Of a stretch of DNA of 64,000 nt, positions 46,558 to 56,257 are shown piece after piece; position 1 is the stretch's first letter; the number at the start of each line of letters is the position of its first letter. Source of the DNA: Salinimicrobium soli (GTDB lineage Bacteria; Bacteroidota; Bacteroidia; Flavobacteriales; Flavobacteriaceae); NCBI RefSeq assembly GCF_048323655.1, contig NZ_JBLUWW010000001.1, forward strand, positions 620,001-684,000, written 5' to 3'. Both the position numbers and the translations under genes were made by a program. Below the pieces are notes generated by a model. The model saw only the letters and a program-made list of their open reading frames with translations, did not search any database and was not told where the DNA came from.

Positions 46558-47499
46558 ATGGATTATACAAAAGCACTAAATATAGAGCCCGGATCTGCTA
46601 TTTGCTATTCCGGTTACAGAAAAGGACAGAGGCCGGGAGTGGCCTATCCCTCCTATGAACAGGTTAGAGAAGATCTACTTATTCTTAAAGGGCATTGGAA
46701 ATATATCAGGTTGTATGATTGCGGACCTCATTCAGAAACCGTTTTAAAGGTTATAAAAAAGGAGAAACTGGATCTTAGGGTAATGTTGGGAGCTTACATC
46801 GAGGCTGAAATGAATAATTTTGGTTGTCCCTGGGGTGGCACCTATCCGGAAGAAGTATTGCAAGAGAATAAGATCAAAAATCTGAAGAAGATCGAGAAAC
46901 TGATTGGATTTGCAAAGCAGTTTCCGGAAATCATCTTTTCACTAGCTGTAGGCAATGAAGCTTGTGTAGACTGGACCGATCATTATGTTCCTGTAGAGAG
47001 TGTAATAGAATATGTGAAGTTAGTAAAATCAGAGGCTAAGCAGCCTGTTACCTTTTGTGAAAACTATGTGCCCTGGCTTCATAAGCTTGAACCATTGGTG
47101 GCCGAGATAGATTTTATTTCAATACATACCTATCCGGTGTGGGAATACCAGAATATTCTAAATGCCCTGGAATATACTAAGAGCAACTATTATTCGGTGG
47201 CACATAAATATCCGGATAAAGCGGTCATAATCACTGAGGCGGGCTGGGCTACCAATTCCAATGGCAGAGGGATTGATCCGGGAAATGTGAATGAAGACTT
47301 ACAGGACATTTATTACAACGAACTTGTTAATTGGAGTAAAGAGGCTAATATACTCACCTTCGTATTTGAGGCTTTTGACGAGCCCTGGAAAGGTTCGCCA
47401 GATCCTAAGGAACCTGAAAAACATTGGGGGTTATTTAAAGAGGACCGTAAGCCGAAACTCGTGATGCAAAAAATTCTTGAAACAAATCAGGCTGTATAG
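46558..47499 (+). CDS. Second cytosolic GH17 family protein
   Basis: 313 residues without signal peptide, so predicted cytosolic. Acid/base E134 in LAVGNEACVDW and nucleophile E227 in VIITEAGWATNSNG. It is nearer to the lipoprotein GH17 (41162-42457) in its VGNEA and GWATN motifs than to its direct neighbour, so the locus holds at least two GH17 lineages. Last of the symporter-GH17-GH17 block; a gap with a gene remnant follows. Confidence 0.85.
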   Translation: MDYTKALNIEPGSAICYSGYRKGQRPGVAYPSYEQVREDLLILKGHWKYIRLYDCGPHSETVLKVIKKEKLDLRVMLGAYIEAEMNNFGCPWGGTYPEEVLQENKIKNLKKIEKLIGFAKQFPEIIFSLAVGNEACVDWTDHYVPVESVIEYVKLVKSEAKQPVTFCENYVPWLHKLEPLVAEIDFISIHTYPVWEYQNILNALEYTKSNYYSVAHKYPDKAVIITEAGWATNSNGRGIDPGNVNEDLQDIYYNELVNWSKEANILTFVFEAFDEPWKGSPDPKEPEKHWGLFKEDRKPKLVMQKILETNQAV

Positions 47500-47615
47500 C
47501 TGTAATACTAAGCTTATGTGTTAGATATTAATTAAAACCTTTTGAGAAATCAGGAGGTTTTTATGTTCCTAAGTTTATGGATTCTTGTATAATTTTGAAT
47601 GAACCGCATTGGTAG

Positions 47616-47894
47616 GGCGCGGGAGATCCTGAGCAAGGAGAAAGGACGCAGTATAATTTAAGCAATGCCAAAAAGGGGAATTTCGAGCTGACTTTTAAAG
47701 TACGATCTGGAGAAGCAATAATTGAGATCAACGCTAATAAATATCCGGCCATTGAAATTCCATCTACTTCTGGTCAATGGGAAGAGATATCAATAAAAAA
47801 TGTATCTTTTCAAAAAGGCGAAAACTCAATAAAATTCCTTTTAGAACATGGTAGTTTTCAGCTGGAAAAAATAGTATTTAACCGTCAAAAATAA
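47616..47894 (+). pseudogene. Remnant of a CBM6-type C-terminal domain
   Basis: After a TAG stop (47613-47615) one frame stays open to a TAA at 47892-47894 and has no start codon of its own. It reads GAGDPEQGERTQYNLSN, then INANKYPAIEIPSTSGQWEE and KGENSIKFLLEHGSF. The same pattern closes the GH5-CBM6 protein (GDTEAGEWLLYTLN, ININANTQKELDIPNTSGEW, KNGKNQLKFIVKKGGF). The frame upstream of the TAG (47532-47612) is open but does not resemble a GH5 end. So this is the decayed tail of a lost CBM6-carrying enzyme. The rest of the gap 47500-47900 shows nothing else. Confidence 0.75.
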
Positions 47895-47900
47895 ATTCTT

Positions 47901-49301
47901 ATGAAATTCTTTCAGGTAATGCTTCTTTTCATGGTTCTGCTTCTTGCAGGATGTTCGGGAAATGATGAGAACAGGTCACAGGCTTACCTGTGGACAACAA
48001 CCCTTGATCAAAAATCCCTTCTTAAGCAAGACACCTTGGAAATAACAGATGCCGAAGGATCTTTAGGAGCCGTTATAGAAGTGGACACTTCCATAACTTA
48101 TCAGGAGATTGACGGGTTTGGCTATACTCTTACCGGGGGTAGTGCTTTACATATTCACAAAATGAGTGATCCTGCCCGATCCTCCCTTTTACAGGAATTA
48201 TTTGGTACCGGAGACAAAGATATGGGGGTAAGTTACCTCCGTCTCAGCGTAGGGGCTTCAGATCTTGATGAGGCTCCCTTTAGCTATAATGATCTTCCTG
48301 AAGGTGAAACTGATATGGAGCTAGAGAAATTCAGCCTTGCAAATGACACCCTTCATCTAATACCAGTATTAAAAGAGATCCTTTCAATTGCGCCTAATAT
48401 TAAGCTCATGGGTTCTCCCTGGTCTCCCCCGGCATGGATGAAAGATAACCGGGATACCCGTGGTGGGAGTCTTATGGAGGAGTATTATCCGGTTTATGCC
48501 AGTTACCTGGTAAAGTATATTCAGGCCATGGCAGATCATGGGATAGAGATAGATGCGATCACTGTGCAGAATGAACCTCTACATCCAGGAAATAACCCGA
48601 GTCTACTCATGCTTGCTAAAGATCAAGCCGAATTTATAAAGAATCACCTTGGTCCCGCTTTCAAGGAAAATAATATAGACACTAAAATTGTCATTTATGA
48701 TCACAATGCTGACCGGCCAGATTACCCAATAAGCATTTTGGATGATCCTGAAGCAGCACAGTATATAGATGGCTCTGCCTTTCACTTGTATGGCGGAGAA
48801 ATTGGTGCCCTTTCTGAAGTTCATGAAGCCCATCCCGATAAGCACGTTTACTTTACCGAACAATGGGTGGGTGCCCCGGGAAATTTTGCGCAGGAAATGA
48901 GTTGGCACACCGAAAATCTTATCATAGGAGCCACCAGGAACTGGAGCAGAACTGTACTGGAATGGAATCTCGCAGCCGATGAAAATCAAGAACCCCATAC
49001 AGATAGAGGAGGGTGTGACAGGTGCTTAGGCGCTCTCACCATAACAGGAGATGAGGTCACTCGTGAACCTGCATACTATATTATTGCCCAGGCTTCGAAA
49101 TTTGTCAGGCCGGGATCGATCCGGGTCAAAACCAATGTGCCGAAGGATCTTCCAAATGTGGCCTTTAGAACACCCGATGGAAGAACTGCTGTAATTGTGC
49201 AGAACAAAGCAGGGGAGGAACAAAATATTACTGTTAGATTTGAAGATCAACAAATCGTCTTTCAACTCTCTGCAGGAGCAGTTGGGACCTTAATATTTTG
49301 A
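47901..49301 (+). CDS. GH30 glucanase lipoprotein (GH30_3-like), paralogue
   Basis: 466 residues, lipobox cysteine C18 (LLAGC). GH30 barrel with acid/base E225 in TVQNEPLHPGNNPS and nucleophile E320 in VYFTEQWVG. It aligns along its whole length with the GH30 at 31237-32670, sharing YLR[IL]SVGASDL, FSYNDLP.GETD, IIYDHNAD-type segments and the C-terminal cysteine pair region (GGCDRCLGA vs GGCTTCKGA). It starts 6 bases after the CBM6 remnant. Likely acts on beta-1,6-glucan linkages at the cell surface; linkage is inferred. Confidence 0.87.
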   Translation: MKFFQVMLLFMVLLLAGCSGNDENRSQAYLWTTTLDQKSLLKQDTLEITDAEGSLGAVIEVDTSITYQEIDGFGYTLTGGSALHIHKMSDPARSSLLQELFGTGDKDMGVSYLRLSVGASDLDEAPFSYNDLPEGETDMELEKFSLANDTLHLIPVLKEILSIAPNIKLMGSPWSPPAWMKDNRDTRGGSLMEEYYPVYASYLVKYIQAMADHGIEIDAITVQNEPLHPGNNPSLLMLAKDQAEFIKNHLGPAFKENNIDTKIVIYDHNADRPDYPISILDDPEAAQYIDGSAFHLYGGEIGALSEVHEAHPDKHVYFTEQWVGAPGNFAQEMSWHTENLIIGATRNWSRTVLEWNLAADENQEPHTDRGGCDRCLGALTITGDEVTREPAYYIIAQASKFVRPGSIRVKTNVPKDLPNVAFRTPDGRTAVIVQNKAGEEQNITVRFEDQQIVFQLSAGAVGTLIF

Positions 49302-49305
49302 TTCT

Positions 49306-51633
49306 ATGAAAAAGAGCAGCATTGCAATGGGACTGGGAGTTTTATTAGCTACAAGCTGTGGTATAAGTGCGCAGGAAAAAATAGTGTCGATGAAAAAAGA
49401 TGAGATTTCGACCAGAGTTGATGAGATTTTGGCAAAAATGACCCTGGAGGAAAAAGTAGGCCAAATGACACAGGTCACCTTGGACGTCATTGCAAAAGGT
49501 AAAGATCGAATGTCAAGTTATGAACCCTTGTCTTTAGATAGGGACCTGGTAAAACGGGCTGTTTCTCAATACCATATTGGGTCCGTTCTCAACGCCGCTA
49601 ATAATCGTGCTCTTCCTAAAGAAAAGTGGTATGAGGTGGTCAAAGAGATCCAGGATATCAACAAAGAGGAGACCAGGCTGGGTATTCCAATTATTTACGG
49701 TCTGGATATGATCCATGGCGCAACCTATACCGCAGGAGCTACAATGTTCCCTCAACAAATAGGGCAGGCGGCAAGCAGAAATCCTGAGTTGGTAAGACGG
49801 GCAGCAGAGATCACCGCATACGAGACGCGTGCCAGCGGAATTCCCTGGAACTTCTCTCCTGTTCTTGATCTTGGTATGGATCCCCGTTTTTCCCGGCAAT
49901 GGGAATCTTTTGGGGAAGACCCCTACTTAACTTCTGTATTGGGAGTTGAGATGATCAACGGGTATGAAGGAGAGAATAATGATATTGGTGATCCTGAACA
50001 TATAGCTTCTACTTTAAAGCACTTTTTAGGATATCATGCGGTAACCTCGGGGAAAGACAGAACTCCGTCCTACATACCTGAGGCTCCGCTTAGAGAGTAT
50101 CATCTACCGCCTTTTAAAGCCGCAGTAGATGCCGGGGCTCACACTATAATGATTAATTCGGGGATTATTAATGGCATTCCTGTACATGCCAATTACGATC
50201 TGCTTACCTCCTTGCTCAAAGAAGAGTTGGGTTTTGAAGGACTGGTAGTCACAGATTGGGTCGATATTGAAAACCTGCATCGCCGGGACCGTGTGGCTTC
50301 AAGTCACAGGGAAGCTGTAAAGATGGCTATTAATGCAGGAATCGATATGTCCATGGTTCCTTACAAATATGAAAGATTCTTTGATAACCTGGTAGATCTT
50401 GTAAAAGCCGGTGAGGTAAAGCAGTCCAGGATAGATGATGCGGTGAGAAGGATCCTGAAAGTGAAACTGGCCCTTAATTTATTTGAAACGCCTGTGACCC
50501 ATTACAGCAACTATCCAAAATTCGGAAGTAAAGAATTTGAACAGGCTTCCTATGATATGGCTGCGGAATCTATCACGCTTTTGAAGAATGAGAACAATAT
50601 CCTTCCTCTGGAGAAAAATGTAAAGGTCCTGGTGACAGGTCCTAACGCTAATTCCATGCGTACTCTAAATGGAGCCTGGACCTATTCATGGCAAGGTGAG
50701 AAAACCCCGGAGTTTGCCGAGTCATATAACACTATTCTGGAAGCAATACAGAACGAAATTGGGGAGGAAAATGTAACTTATGTTCCCGGAGTAGCCTATG
50801 TGGATGGCGGTAAATATTACGAAGAGGAAAAATTAGATTTTGAGAAGGCTGTTTCTGAAGCAAAAAAAGTTGATTACGTGATTCTCGCTCTTGGAGAAAA
50901 TTCATATACCGAAAAGCCCGGAGATCTTAATGACCTGTACCTTTCTGACCATCAAACAGAATTGGCTATAGAACTTACCAAAACCGGAACGCCGGTAATC
51001 CTTGTCCTGAACGAAGGACGCCCGCGAATTATCAGTAAGTTTGAAAATGAAATGAAAGGAATTCTACAGGCTTACCTTCCCGGAAACTTCGGCGGAGATG
51101 CTTTGGCTGATATTATATTTGGAGATGTGAATCCATCAGGAAAACTTCCCTATACCTACCCTCGTTACCCCAATGATCTGGTCCCATACATTCATAAGCC
51201 TTCCGAAGAGCAGGAAAAGGCTGAAGGAGTGTATGATTATGAAAGCCATTATAACCCACAATTCCTATTTGGAGATGGGTTAAGTTATACCACTTTTGGG
51301 TATTCAGATCTCGAACTGGATAAGAAAACGATCGGGACAGATGGTAATATTTCTGTAAAGGTCAAGGTTACCAATACAGGGAAGAGAGCAGGAAAAGAAG
51401 TTGTGGAATTATATTCTTCAGATCTTTACGCCAGTCAGATGACACCTGATGTAAAAAGATTGAGAAGATTTGAGAAGATCTCTCTCGAGCCCGGAGAGAC
51501 AAAAACTGTTACTTTTCAACTGGGCGCTAAGGATCTGGCCTACTTTACCCCAAAAGGAGAATCTCTGGTAGAGCCGGGAGAATTCACGCTGATGATAGAG
51601 AACTTAAAAGAAACGTTCACAATAACCGAATAA
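49306..51633 (+). CDS. GH3 beta-glucosidase-family enzyme, probable lipoprotein
   Basis: 775 residues. N-terminal signal with a lipobox-like LATSC (C18); cleavage after SAQ is the alternative. Two-domain GH3 plus fibronectin III-like tail. (alpha/beta)8 domain with KMTLEEKVGQM (about 44-54) and nucleophile D317 in LVVTDWVDIENLH. The alpha/beta-sandwich has LGENSYTEKPGDLND and DINPSGKLP-like GDVNPSGKLPYTYPRYP. The fibronectin III-like domain ends about 775. Releases glucose from the non-reducing end of beta-gluco-oligosaccharides. It starts 4 bases after the GH30 gene, in the same operon. Confidence 0.92.
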   Translation: MKKSSIAMGLGVLLATSCGISAQEKIVSMKKDEISTRVDEILAKMTLEEKVGQMTQVTLDVIAKGKDRMSSYEPLSLDRDLVKRAVSQYHIGSVLNAANNRALPKEKWYEVVKEIQDINKEETRLGIPIIYGLDMIHGATYTAGATMFPQQIGQAASRNPELVRRAAEITAYETRASGIPWNFSPVLDLGMDPRFSRQWESFGEDPYLTSVLGVEMINGYEGENNDIGDPEHIASTLKHFLGYHAVTSGKDRTPSYIPEAPLREYHLPPFKAAVDAGAHTIMINSGIINGIPVHANYDLLTSLLKEELGFEGLVVTDWVDIENLHRRDRVASSHREAVKMAINAGIDMSMVPYKYERFFDNLVDLVKAGEVKQSRIDDAVRRILKVKLALNLFETPVTHYSNYPKFGSKEFEQASYDMAAESITLLKNENNILPLEKNVKVLVTGPNANSMRTLNGAWTYSWQGEKTPEFAESYNTILEAIQNEIGEENVTYVPGVAYVDGGKYYEEEKLDFEKAVSEAKKVDYVILALGENSYTEKPGDLNDLYLSDHQTELAIELTKTGTPVILVLNEGRPRIISKFENEMKGILQAYLPGNFGGDALADIIFGDVNPSGKLPYTYPRYPNDLVPYIHKPSEEQEKAEGVYDYESHYNPQFLFGDGLSYTTFGYSDLELDKKTIGTDGNISVKVKVTNTGKRAGKEVVELYSSDLYASQMTPDVKRLRRFEKISLEPGETKTVTFQLGAKDLAYFTPKGESLVEPGEFTLMIENLKETFTITE

Positions 51634-51671
51634 AGGTTATTTAAAAAATTCAATTATTGGAACAATAAGAT

Positions 51672-53942
51672 ATGAAAAAACGATTATTACTTCTGGCATG
51701 CCTTTTTCCGGCTTTTACGAGCTTTTCCCAAGAAATCAAAAGTTCAGTAGAGAATGTGGAATCAAAAGTAGATTCTGTTCTTGCTTTAATGACTCTTGAA
51801 GAGAAAGTAGGACAGCTGGTGCAATATAACGGGAGCTGGGACCTTACCGGTCCGGCTTCAGAAGGTGGAAATAAAGAAAAAGAAGAGAAGCTCAGAAAGG
51901 GCCTCGTTGGTTCCATGCTAAATGTCCTTTCTGTTGAAGCCACCACAGAAGCTCAAAAATTGGTCATGGAAAATTCCCGGCTTAAGATCCCGTTGATGTT
52001 CGGATATGACGTGATTCACGGATATAAAACAATATTTCCGGTGCCACTGGCTGAAACAGCAAGCTGGGACATGGAAGCTGCGGAAAGATCTGCAGAAATT
52101 GCTGCGATGGAATCTGCAGCTGAAGGTGTAAACTGGACCTTTTCCCCTATGATTGATGTTTCCCGGGATGCCCGTTGGGGAAGGATCATGGAAGGTTCTG
52201 GGGAAGATCCATTTCTTACCTCGAAAGTGGCTGTAGCCAAAGTAAAAGGATATCAGGGTGAGGATCTTTCAGACCCCAAAACCATTGCAGCTACAGCTAA
52301 GCATTTTGCAGGTTATGGTTTCGCGGAAGCCGGCCGTGAATACAACACCGTCCACGTGGGTGAAAACGAACTTCACAACACCATTTTACCACCATTTAAA
52401 GCTGCAGCAGCTGCCGGAGTGGCGACCGTCATGAATTCATTTAATGACCTGGATGGTACTCCCGCGACTGCAAGTAAAATGCTTCAAAGGGAAATTCTAA
52501 AAGGGAAGTGGGACTTCCAGGGATTTGTAATAACAGATTGGGGAACCATTAGTGAGTTAGTTTCACATGGACTTGCCCGGGATAAAAAGCATGCCTCAGA
52601 AATTGCCATAAAAGCAGGAAGTGACATGGATATGGAGGGAAGGGCTTATGAGATAGCTCTTGAAGAACTTGTTAAGGAAGGTAAAGTTGAAGAGGCTCTT
52701 ATAGATGATGCTGTGCGACGCGTGCTGCGGGTGAAGTTCAAAATGGGCCTTTTTGAAGATCCTTACAGATACTCAGATCCCATTGCAAAGAAGCAACTGG
52801 ATTATGAGCAACACCTCAAAGAGGCAAGAGATATCGCTAAAAAATCTATTGTTCTTTTGAAGAATGAAAAGGCATTACTTCCTATTAAACCTTCAGTGAA
52901 GAAAATTGCTGTGATCGGCCCATTGGGTGATGATAAGGACAGCCCGATCGGAAACTGGCGAGCACAGGGAGAATCCAATTCTGCAGTATCACTTTTGGAA
53001 GGTGTTAAGAACGCGGTGGGGAAAGATGTTAAAGTCACTTATGCTAAAGGTGCAGAACTTGGAATAGGGGAAAGAAGTTTTATGAAACCCTTGAAAATAA
53101 ATAATACTGATAAATCCGGTTTTGACGAGGCAATTAAAAAGGCGAAAGATGCAGACCTGGTGATCATGGCGCTTGGAGAAGACGCCTACCAGACCGGGGA
53201 AGGCAGAAGCCGGGCCAATATCGACCTTCCGGGGGTACAGCAGGATTTGCTTGAAGCAATTTATAAAGTAAATAAGAACGTTGTTCTGGTTCTGTTCAAC
53301 GGGAGACCGCTGGAAATCACCTGGGCTTCAGAAAATGTTCCCGCTGTAGTAGAAGCCTGGTTATTGGGATCTGAAAGTGGAAATGCAATTGCAGATGTAC
53401 TTTTGGGAAAGTATAATCCTTCCGGGAAATTACCAGTGTCCTTTCCGCGTGCAGTGGGACAGGAGCCGCTTTATTACAATCAAAAAAACACTGGAAGGCC
53501 TACAAATCCTGTTGAGGTTACCTATTCTGGTTATAACGATGTAAAGAAAGATGCATTGTATCCTTTTGGATTCGGTTTGAGCTATACGACCTTTGAATAC
53601 GGGGATCTGGAACTCTCTTCTCAAGAAATGGATGTAAACGGGGAAATAGTGGCAAGCATTAACCTGACTAACACAGGAAAAGTTGCCGGAAAAGAAGTCG
53701 TTCAGTTATATTTGAGAGATCCGGTGGCCAGTACCACCCGCCCGGTTAAAGAACTTAAAGCTTTTCAACTGGTTGAAGTGCAACCGGGAGAGACGAAAAA
53801 AGTATCTTTCAATATTACAAATGAAATGCTCGAATTCTATAATGCAGATAAGCAATGGACTTCTGAAGAGGGAACGTTCAGGATTATGGTTGGAGGCAAC
53901 TCAAAAGATCTCAAAAAGGCTGAATTCAATTTAAATAAATAA
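51672..53942 (+). CDS. GH3 beta-glucosidase, BglX-like, periplasmic
   Basis: 756 residues with a cleavable signal peptide (1-20, ending TSFSQ). The BglX-like order is clear: LMTLEEKVGQLVQY, PLMFGYDVIHGYKTIFPVPLA, WGRIMEGSGEDPFLT, ATAKHFAGYG, nucleophile D289 in FVITDWGTISEL, LALGEDAYQTGEGRSRANIDLPG, NPSGKLPVSFPR, then the fibronectin III-like tail. It cleaves beta-linked gluco-oligosaccharides to glucose in the periplasm. The next gene begins at the base after its stop codon, so translation is tightly coupled. Confidence 0.94.
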   Translation: MKKRLLLLACLFPAFTSFSQEIKSSVENVESKVDSVLALMTLEEKVGQLVQYNGSWDLTGPASEGGNKEKEEKLRKGLVGSMLNVLSVEATTEAQKLVMENSRLKIPLMFGYDVIHGYKTIFPVPLAETASWDMEAAERSAEIAAMESAAEGVNWTFSPMIDVSRDARWGRIMEGSGEDPFLTSKVAVAKVKGYQGEDLSDPKTIAATAKHFAGYGFAEAGREYNTVHVGENELHNTILPPFKAAAAAGVATVMNSFNDLDGTPATASKMLQREILKGKWDFQGFVITDWGTISELVSHGLARDKKHASEIAIKAGSDMDMEGRAYEIALEELVKEGKVEEALIDDAVRRVLRVKFKMGLFEDPYRYSDPIAKKQLDYEQHLKEARDIAKKSIVLLKNEKALLPIKPSVKKIAVIGPLGDDKDSPIGNWRAQGESNSAVSLLEGVKNAVGKDVKVTYAKGAELGIGERSFMKPLKINNTDKSGFDEAIKKAKDADLVIMALGEDAYQTGEGRSRANIDLPGVQQDLLEAIYKVNKNVVLVLFNGRPLEITWASENVPAVVEAWLLGSESGNAIADVLLGKYNPSGKLPVSFPRAVGQEPLYYNQKNTGRPTNPVEVTYSGYNDVKKDALYPFGFGLSYTTFEYGDLELSSQEMDVNGEIVASINLTNTGKVAGKEVVQLYLRDPVASTTRPVKELKAFQLVEVQPGETKKVSFNITNEMLEFYNADKQWTSEEGTFRIMVGGNSKDLKKAEFNLNK

Positions 53943-54716
53943 ATGTTGGATCAAAGCAGGTTGAGAATATTCAAAATTGTACTGTTGGGGTTGCTATGTT
54001 TCAATGTCAACGCACAGGTAGTCTTTGAAGATAATTTCAATGGGGACCGGTTAAATATGGATCACTGGAATTATGAAGAAGGAGATGGTTGTCCCGGGAA
54101 TTGTGGTTGGGGAAATAACGAGCTGCAGATCTACAACCGTGACTATGTTGAGGTTAAAGATGGAAATCTGGTGATCACTGCAGTCAGGAAAGCAGATAAA
54201 TATTTCTCCGGAAAGATCAGTTCCAAAGATAAAGTTGAAGTTAAGTACGGTGAGATCGAGGTAAGGGCGAAGCTGGCTACAGGAAAAGGGCTTTGGCCGG
54301 CGGTTTGGATGCTGGGTCATGACATAAATGAAGTGGGATGGCCGGCTTCTGGAGAGATAGACATTTTGGAGTATGTGGGAAAGGAACCCCAGAGGGTATT
54401 TACTTCCCTTCACACTCCTGCCAGCCACGGTCAGACCATTAACACCAAAAAGGTTTTTATTAAAGATATAGAAGAAGGTTTTCATATCTACAAAACAGTA
54501 TGGACCAAAGATTATATTGAATTTTTTATCGATGGAAACTCGGTATACAAGTTTGTGCCTGAAGAATATGATAATACTCATTATCCTTTCAGAAAACCTT
54601 TTTATTTCCTTGTAAATATGGCTGTAGGAGGTAATTTTGGAGGCCCGGATGTGGATGGATCCATTTTCCCTAAAAAATTCTACGTCGATTATATTAAAGT
54701 AACAGAACTAAAATAA
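53943..54716 (+). CDS. GH16 beta-glucanase (laminarinase-like), secreted
   Basis: 257 residues with a signal peptide (about 1-25, ending NVNAQ) and a single GH16 domain. Catalytic motif GEIDILEYVG gives E138, D140 and E143; preceding WPAVWMLG is the common aromatic strand. No extra binding domain, in contrast to the lipoprotein GH16 at 30111-31199, so periplasmic action on imported oligosaccharides is likely. The ATG directly abuts the GH3 stop codon. Confidence 0.9.
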   Translation: MLDQSRLRIFKIVLLGLLCFNVNAQVVFEDNFNGDRLNMDHWNYEEGDGCPGNCGWGNNELQIYNRDYVEVKDGNLVITAVRKADKYFSGKISSKDKVEVKYGEIEVRAKLATGKGLWPAVWMLGHDINEVGWPASGEIDILEYVGKEPQRVFTSLHTPASHGQTINTKKVFIKDIEEGFHIYKTVWTKDYIEFFIDGNSVYKFVPEEYDNTHYPFRKPFYFLVNMAVGGNFGGPDVDGSIFPKKFYVDYIKVTELK

Positions 54717-54747
54717 CCCTGGCTATTTAAGCCCCTAATGAAATTCC

Positions 54748-56160
54748 ATGAAAAATAAATCTTACCTCTATTTAATAACTGCCGTGTCGGCCCTCGGCGG
54801 ATTGCTTTTTGGATACGATACCGGTGTTATCAACGGATCCCAGTATTATTTTAGTCAATATTTTGACCTTGATGCCGGAATGAAAGGCTGGGTAGTTGGA
54901 AGTGCCCTGATTGGATGTTTCCTGGGAGCTATCATTGCCGGACCCATGAGTAAAGGCATTGGGAGAAAGAATTCATTGATCGTTTCAGCTATTCTTTTTT
55001 CTGTTTCAGCCTGGGGATCAGGTCTTCCTTCGTTTTTACCTCAGGAGGTTTTCTTACTGGTGATCTTCAGGATCATTGGAGGACTGGGAATAGGGATAGC
55101 GTCAATGAATGCTCCTACCTATATTGCTGAAATTGCACCGGCCAAAATCCGCGGGACCCTCGTAACCTATTACCAGCTAGCTATTGTAATTGGTTTCTTT
55201 GTAGTGTTCCTTGCTACTTATTTCATTGGAAATTCCGCTACCCCGGCTGAAAACATCGAACACGGCTGGAGACTAATGTTATGGTCTGAGCTTATACCGA
55301 GTACCTTATTCCTCATTTTGTTGTTCTTTGTTCCTAAGAGTCCGCGCTGGCTTGCCTTGCGTGGGTTAAATTCACAGGCTCTCACCGTGCTTAAACGCAT
55401 TCACGGTGATGAGATAGCACAGATTGAGATCGCAGAGATCGAAAAATCCATTAAAAAAGAAGAATCCAAAGTGAAGCTCAGCGTCTTCGCCAAAGGAGTT
55501 TTCTCCATCATCGTGATTGGAACTGTATTATCAATGCTTCAGCAGTTCACAGGAATCAATGCCGTACTTTATTACGGGGCTGACATTTTTGAGCAGGCTC
55601 TCGGCTTTGGGCAGGAAGATGTTCTGCAACAGCAGGTATTGCTGGCTGCAGTGAACCTGATCTTCACCTTTGTCGCCATGGCTACTGTGGATAAATTCGG
55701 GAGAAAACCGCTTATTTATATAGGTTCTGTGGGAATGATCACGGGCTTTGTTCTTCTTGGTGTTACGTTGATGACCGAATCTGTCGGAATACTTTCTCTT
55801 ATTGGAGTACTAATGTTCATTGCTTCTTTTGCAATGTCCATGGGTCCTGTGGTGTGGGTAGTACTTTCTGAAATGTTCCCGAATGCCATTCGAAGTATAG
55901 CTATGTCGATCGCGGTGGCTGCGCAGTGGGCCGCTAATTACCTTGTGACCCAAACTTTTCCAATGGTCGCAGAAAGTGAAATTAACAACAATGAATTCTG
56001 GAATGGGTCTCTACCCTATTTCATTTTTGCAGGTTTTATCCTGCTCATAATCCTGTTCACCATTAAATTTATTCCTGAAACTAAAGGAAAATCCCTGGAA
56101 GAATTGGAAGATATGTGGGATATTCCGGAAGAGGCCAAAGAAATTGCGACTAATACCTGA
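54748..56160 (+). CDS. MFS sugar porter (XylE/GLUT-like monosaccharide transporter)
   Basis: 470 residues, about 12 membrane helices. Sugar-porter signatures: LGGLLFGYDTGVINGSQ at the start, GRKNSLIVS, PKSPRWLALRG (about 199-209), QQFTGINAVLYYG (about 267-279), DKFGRKPLI and the C-terminal PETKGKSLEELE. Inferred to take glucose released by the periplasmic enzymes into the cytosol, most likely by proton symport. It follows the GH16 gene by 31 bases, so it ends the PUL operon before the terminator-like hairpin. Confidence 0.92.
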   Translation: MKNKSYLYLITAVSALGGLLFGYDTGVINGSQYYFSQYFDLDAGMKGWVVGSALIGCFLGAIIAGPMSKGIGRKNSLIVSAILFSVSAWGSGLPSFLPQEVFLLVIFRIIGGLGIGIASMNAPTYIAEIAPAKIRGTLVTYYQLAIVIGFFVVFLATYFIGNSATPAENIEHGWRLMLWSELIPSTLFLILLFFVPKSPRWLALRGLNSQALTVLKRIHGDEIAQIEIAEIEKSIKKEESKVKLSVFAKGVFSIIVIGTVLSMLQQFTGINAVLYYGADIFEQALGFGQEDVLQQQVLLAAVNLIFTFVAMATVDKFGRKPLIYIGSVGMITGFVLLGVTLMTESVGILSLIGVLMFIASFAMSMGPVVWVVLSEMFPNAIRSIAMSIAVAAQWAANYLVTQTFPMVAESEINNNEFWNGSLPYFIFAGFILLIILFTIKFIPETKGKSLEELEDMWDIPEEAKEIATNT

Positions 56161-56197
56161 TAACTTTTTGTAGACTTTTCTAAAGCACACGAAATAC

Positions 56198-56234
56198 TAG
56201 GGGCGAAAAATGATATTTTTGGCCCCTATTTTTG
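56198..56234 (+). terminator. Terminator-like hairpin after the MFS gene
   Basis: AGGGGC (56199-56204) pairs with GCCCCT (56222-56227), with AAAAAT/ATTTTT further inside, and ATTTTTGTTTT follows. The inner part also contains TATTTTTG (56214-56221), an exact TAnnTTTG, so the same piece could be the promoter of the next gene. Confidence 0.6.
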
Positions 56235-56257
56235 TTTTCCTTAATTTCCCATAATTC

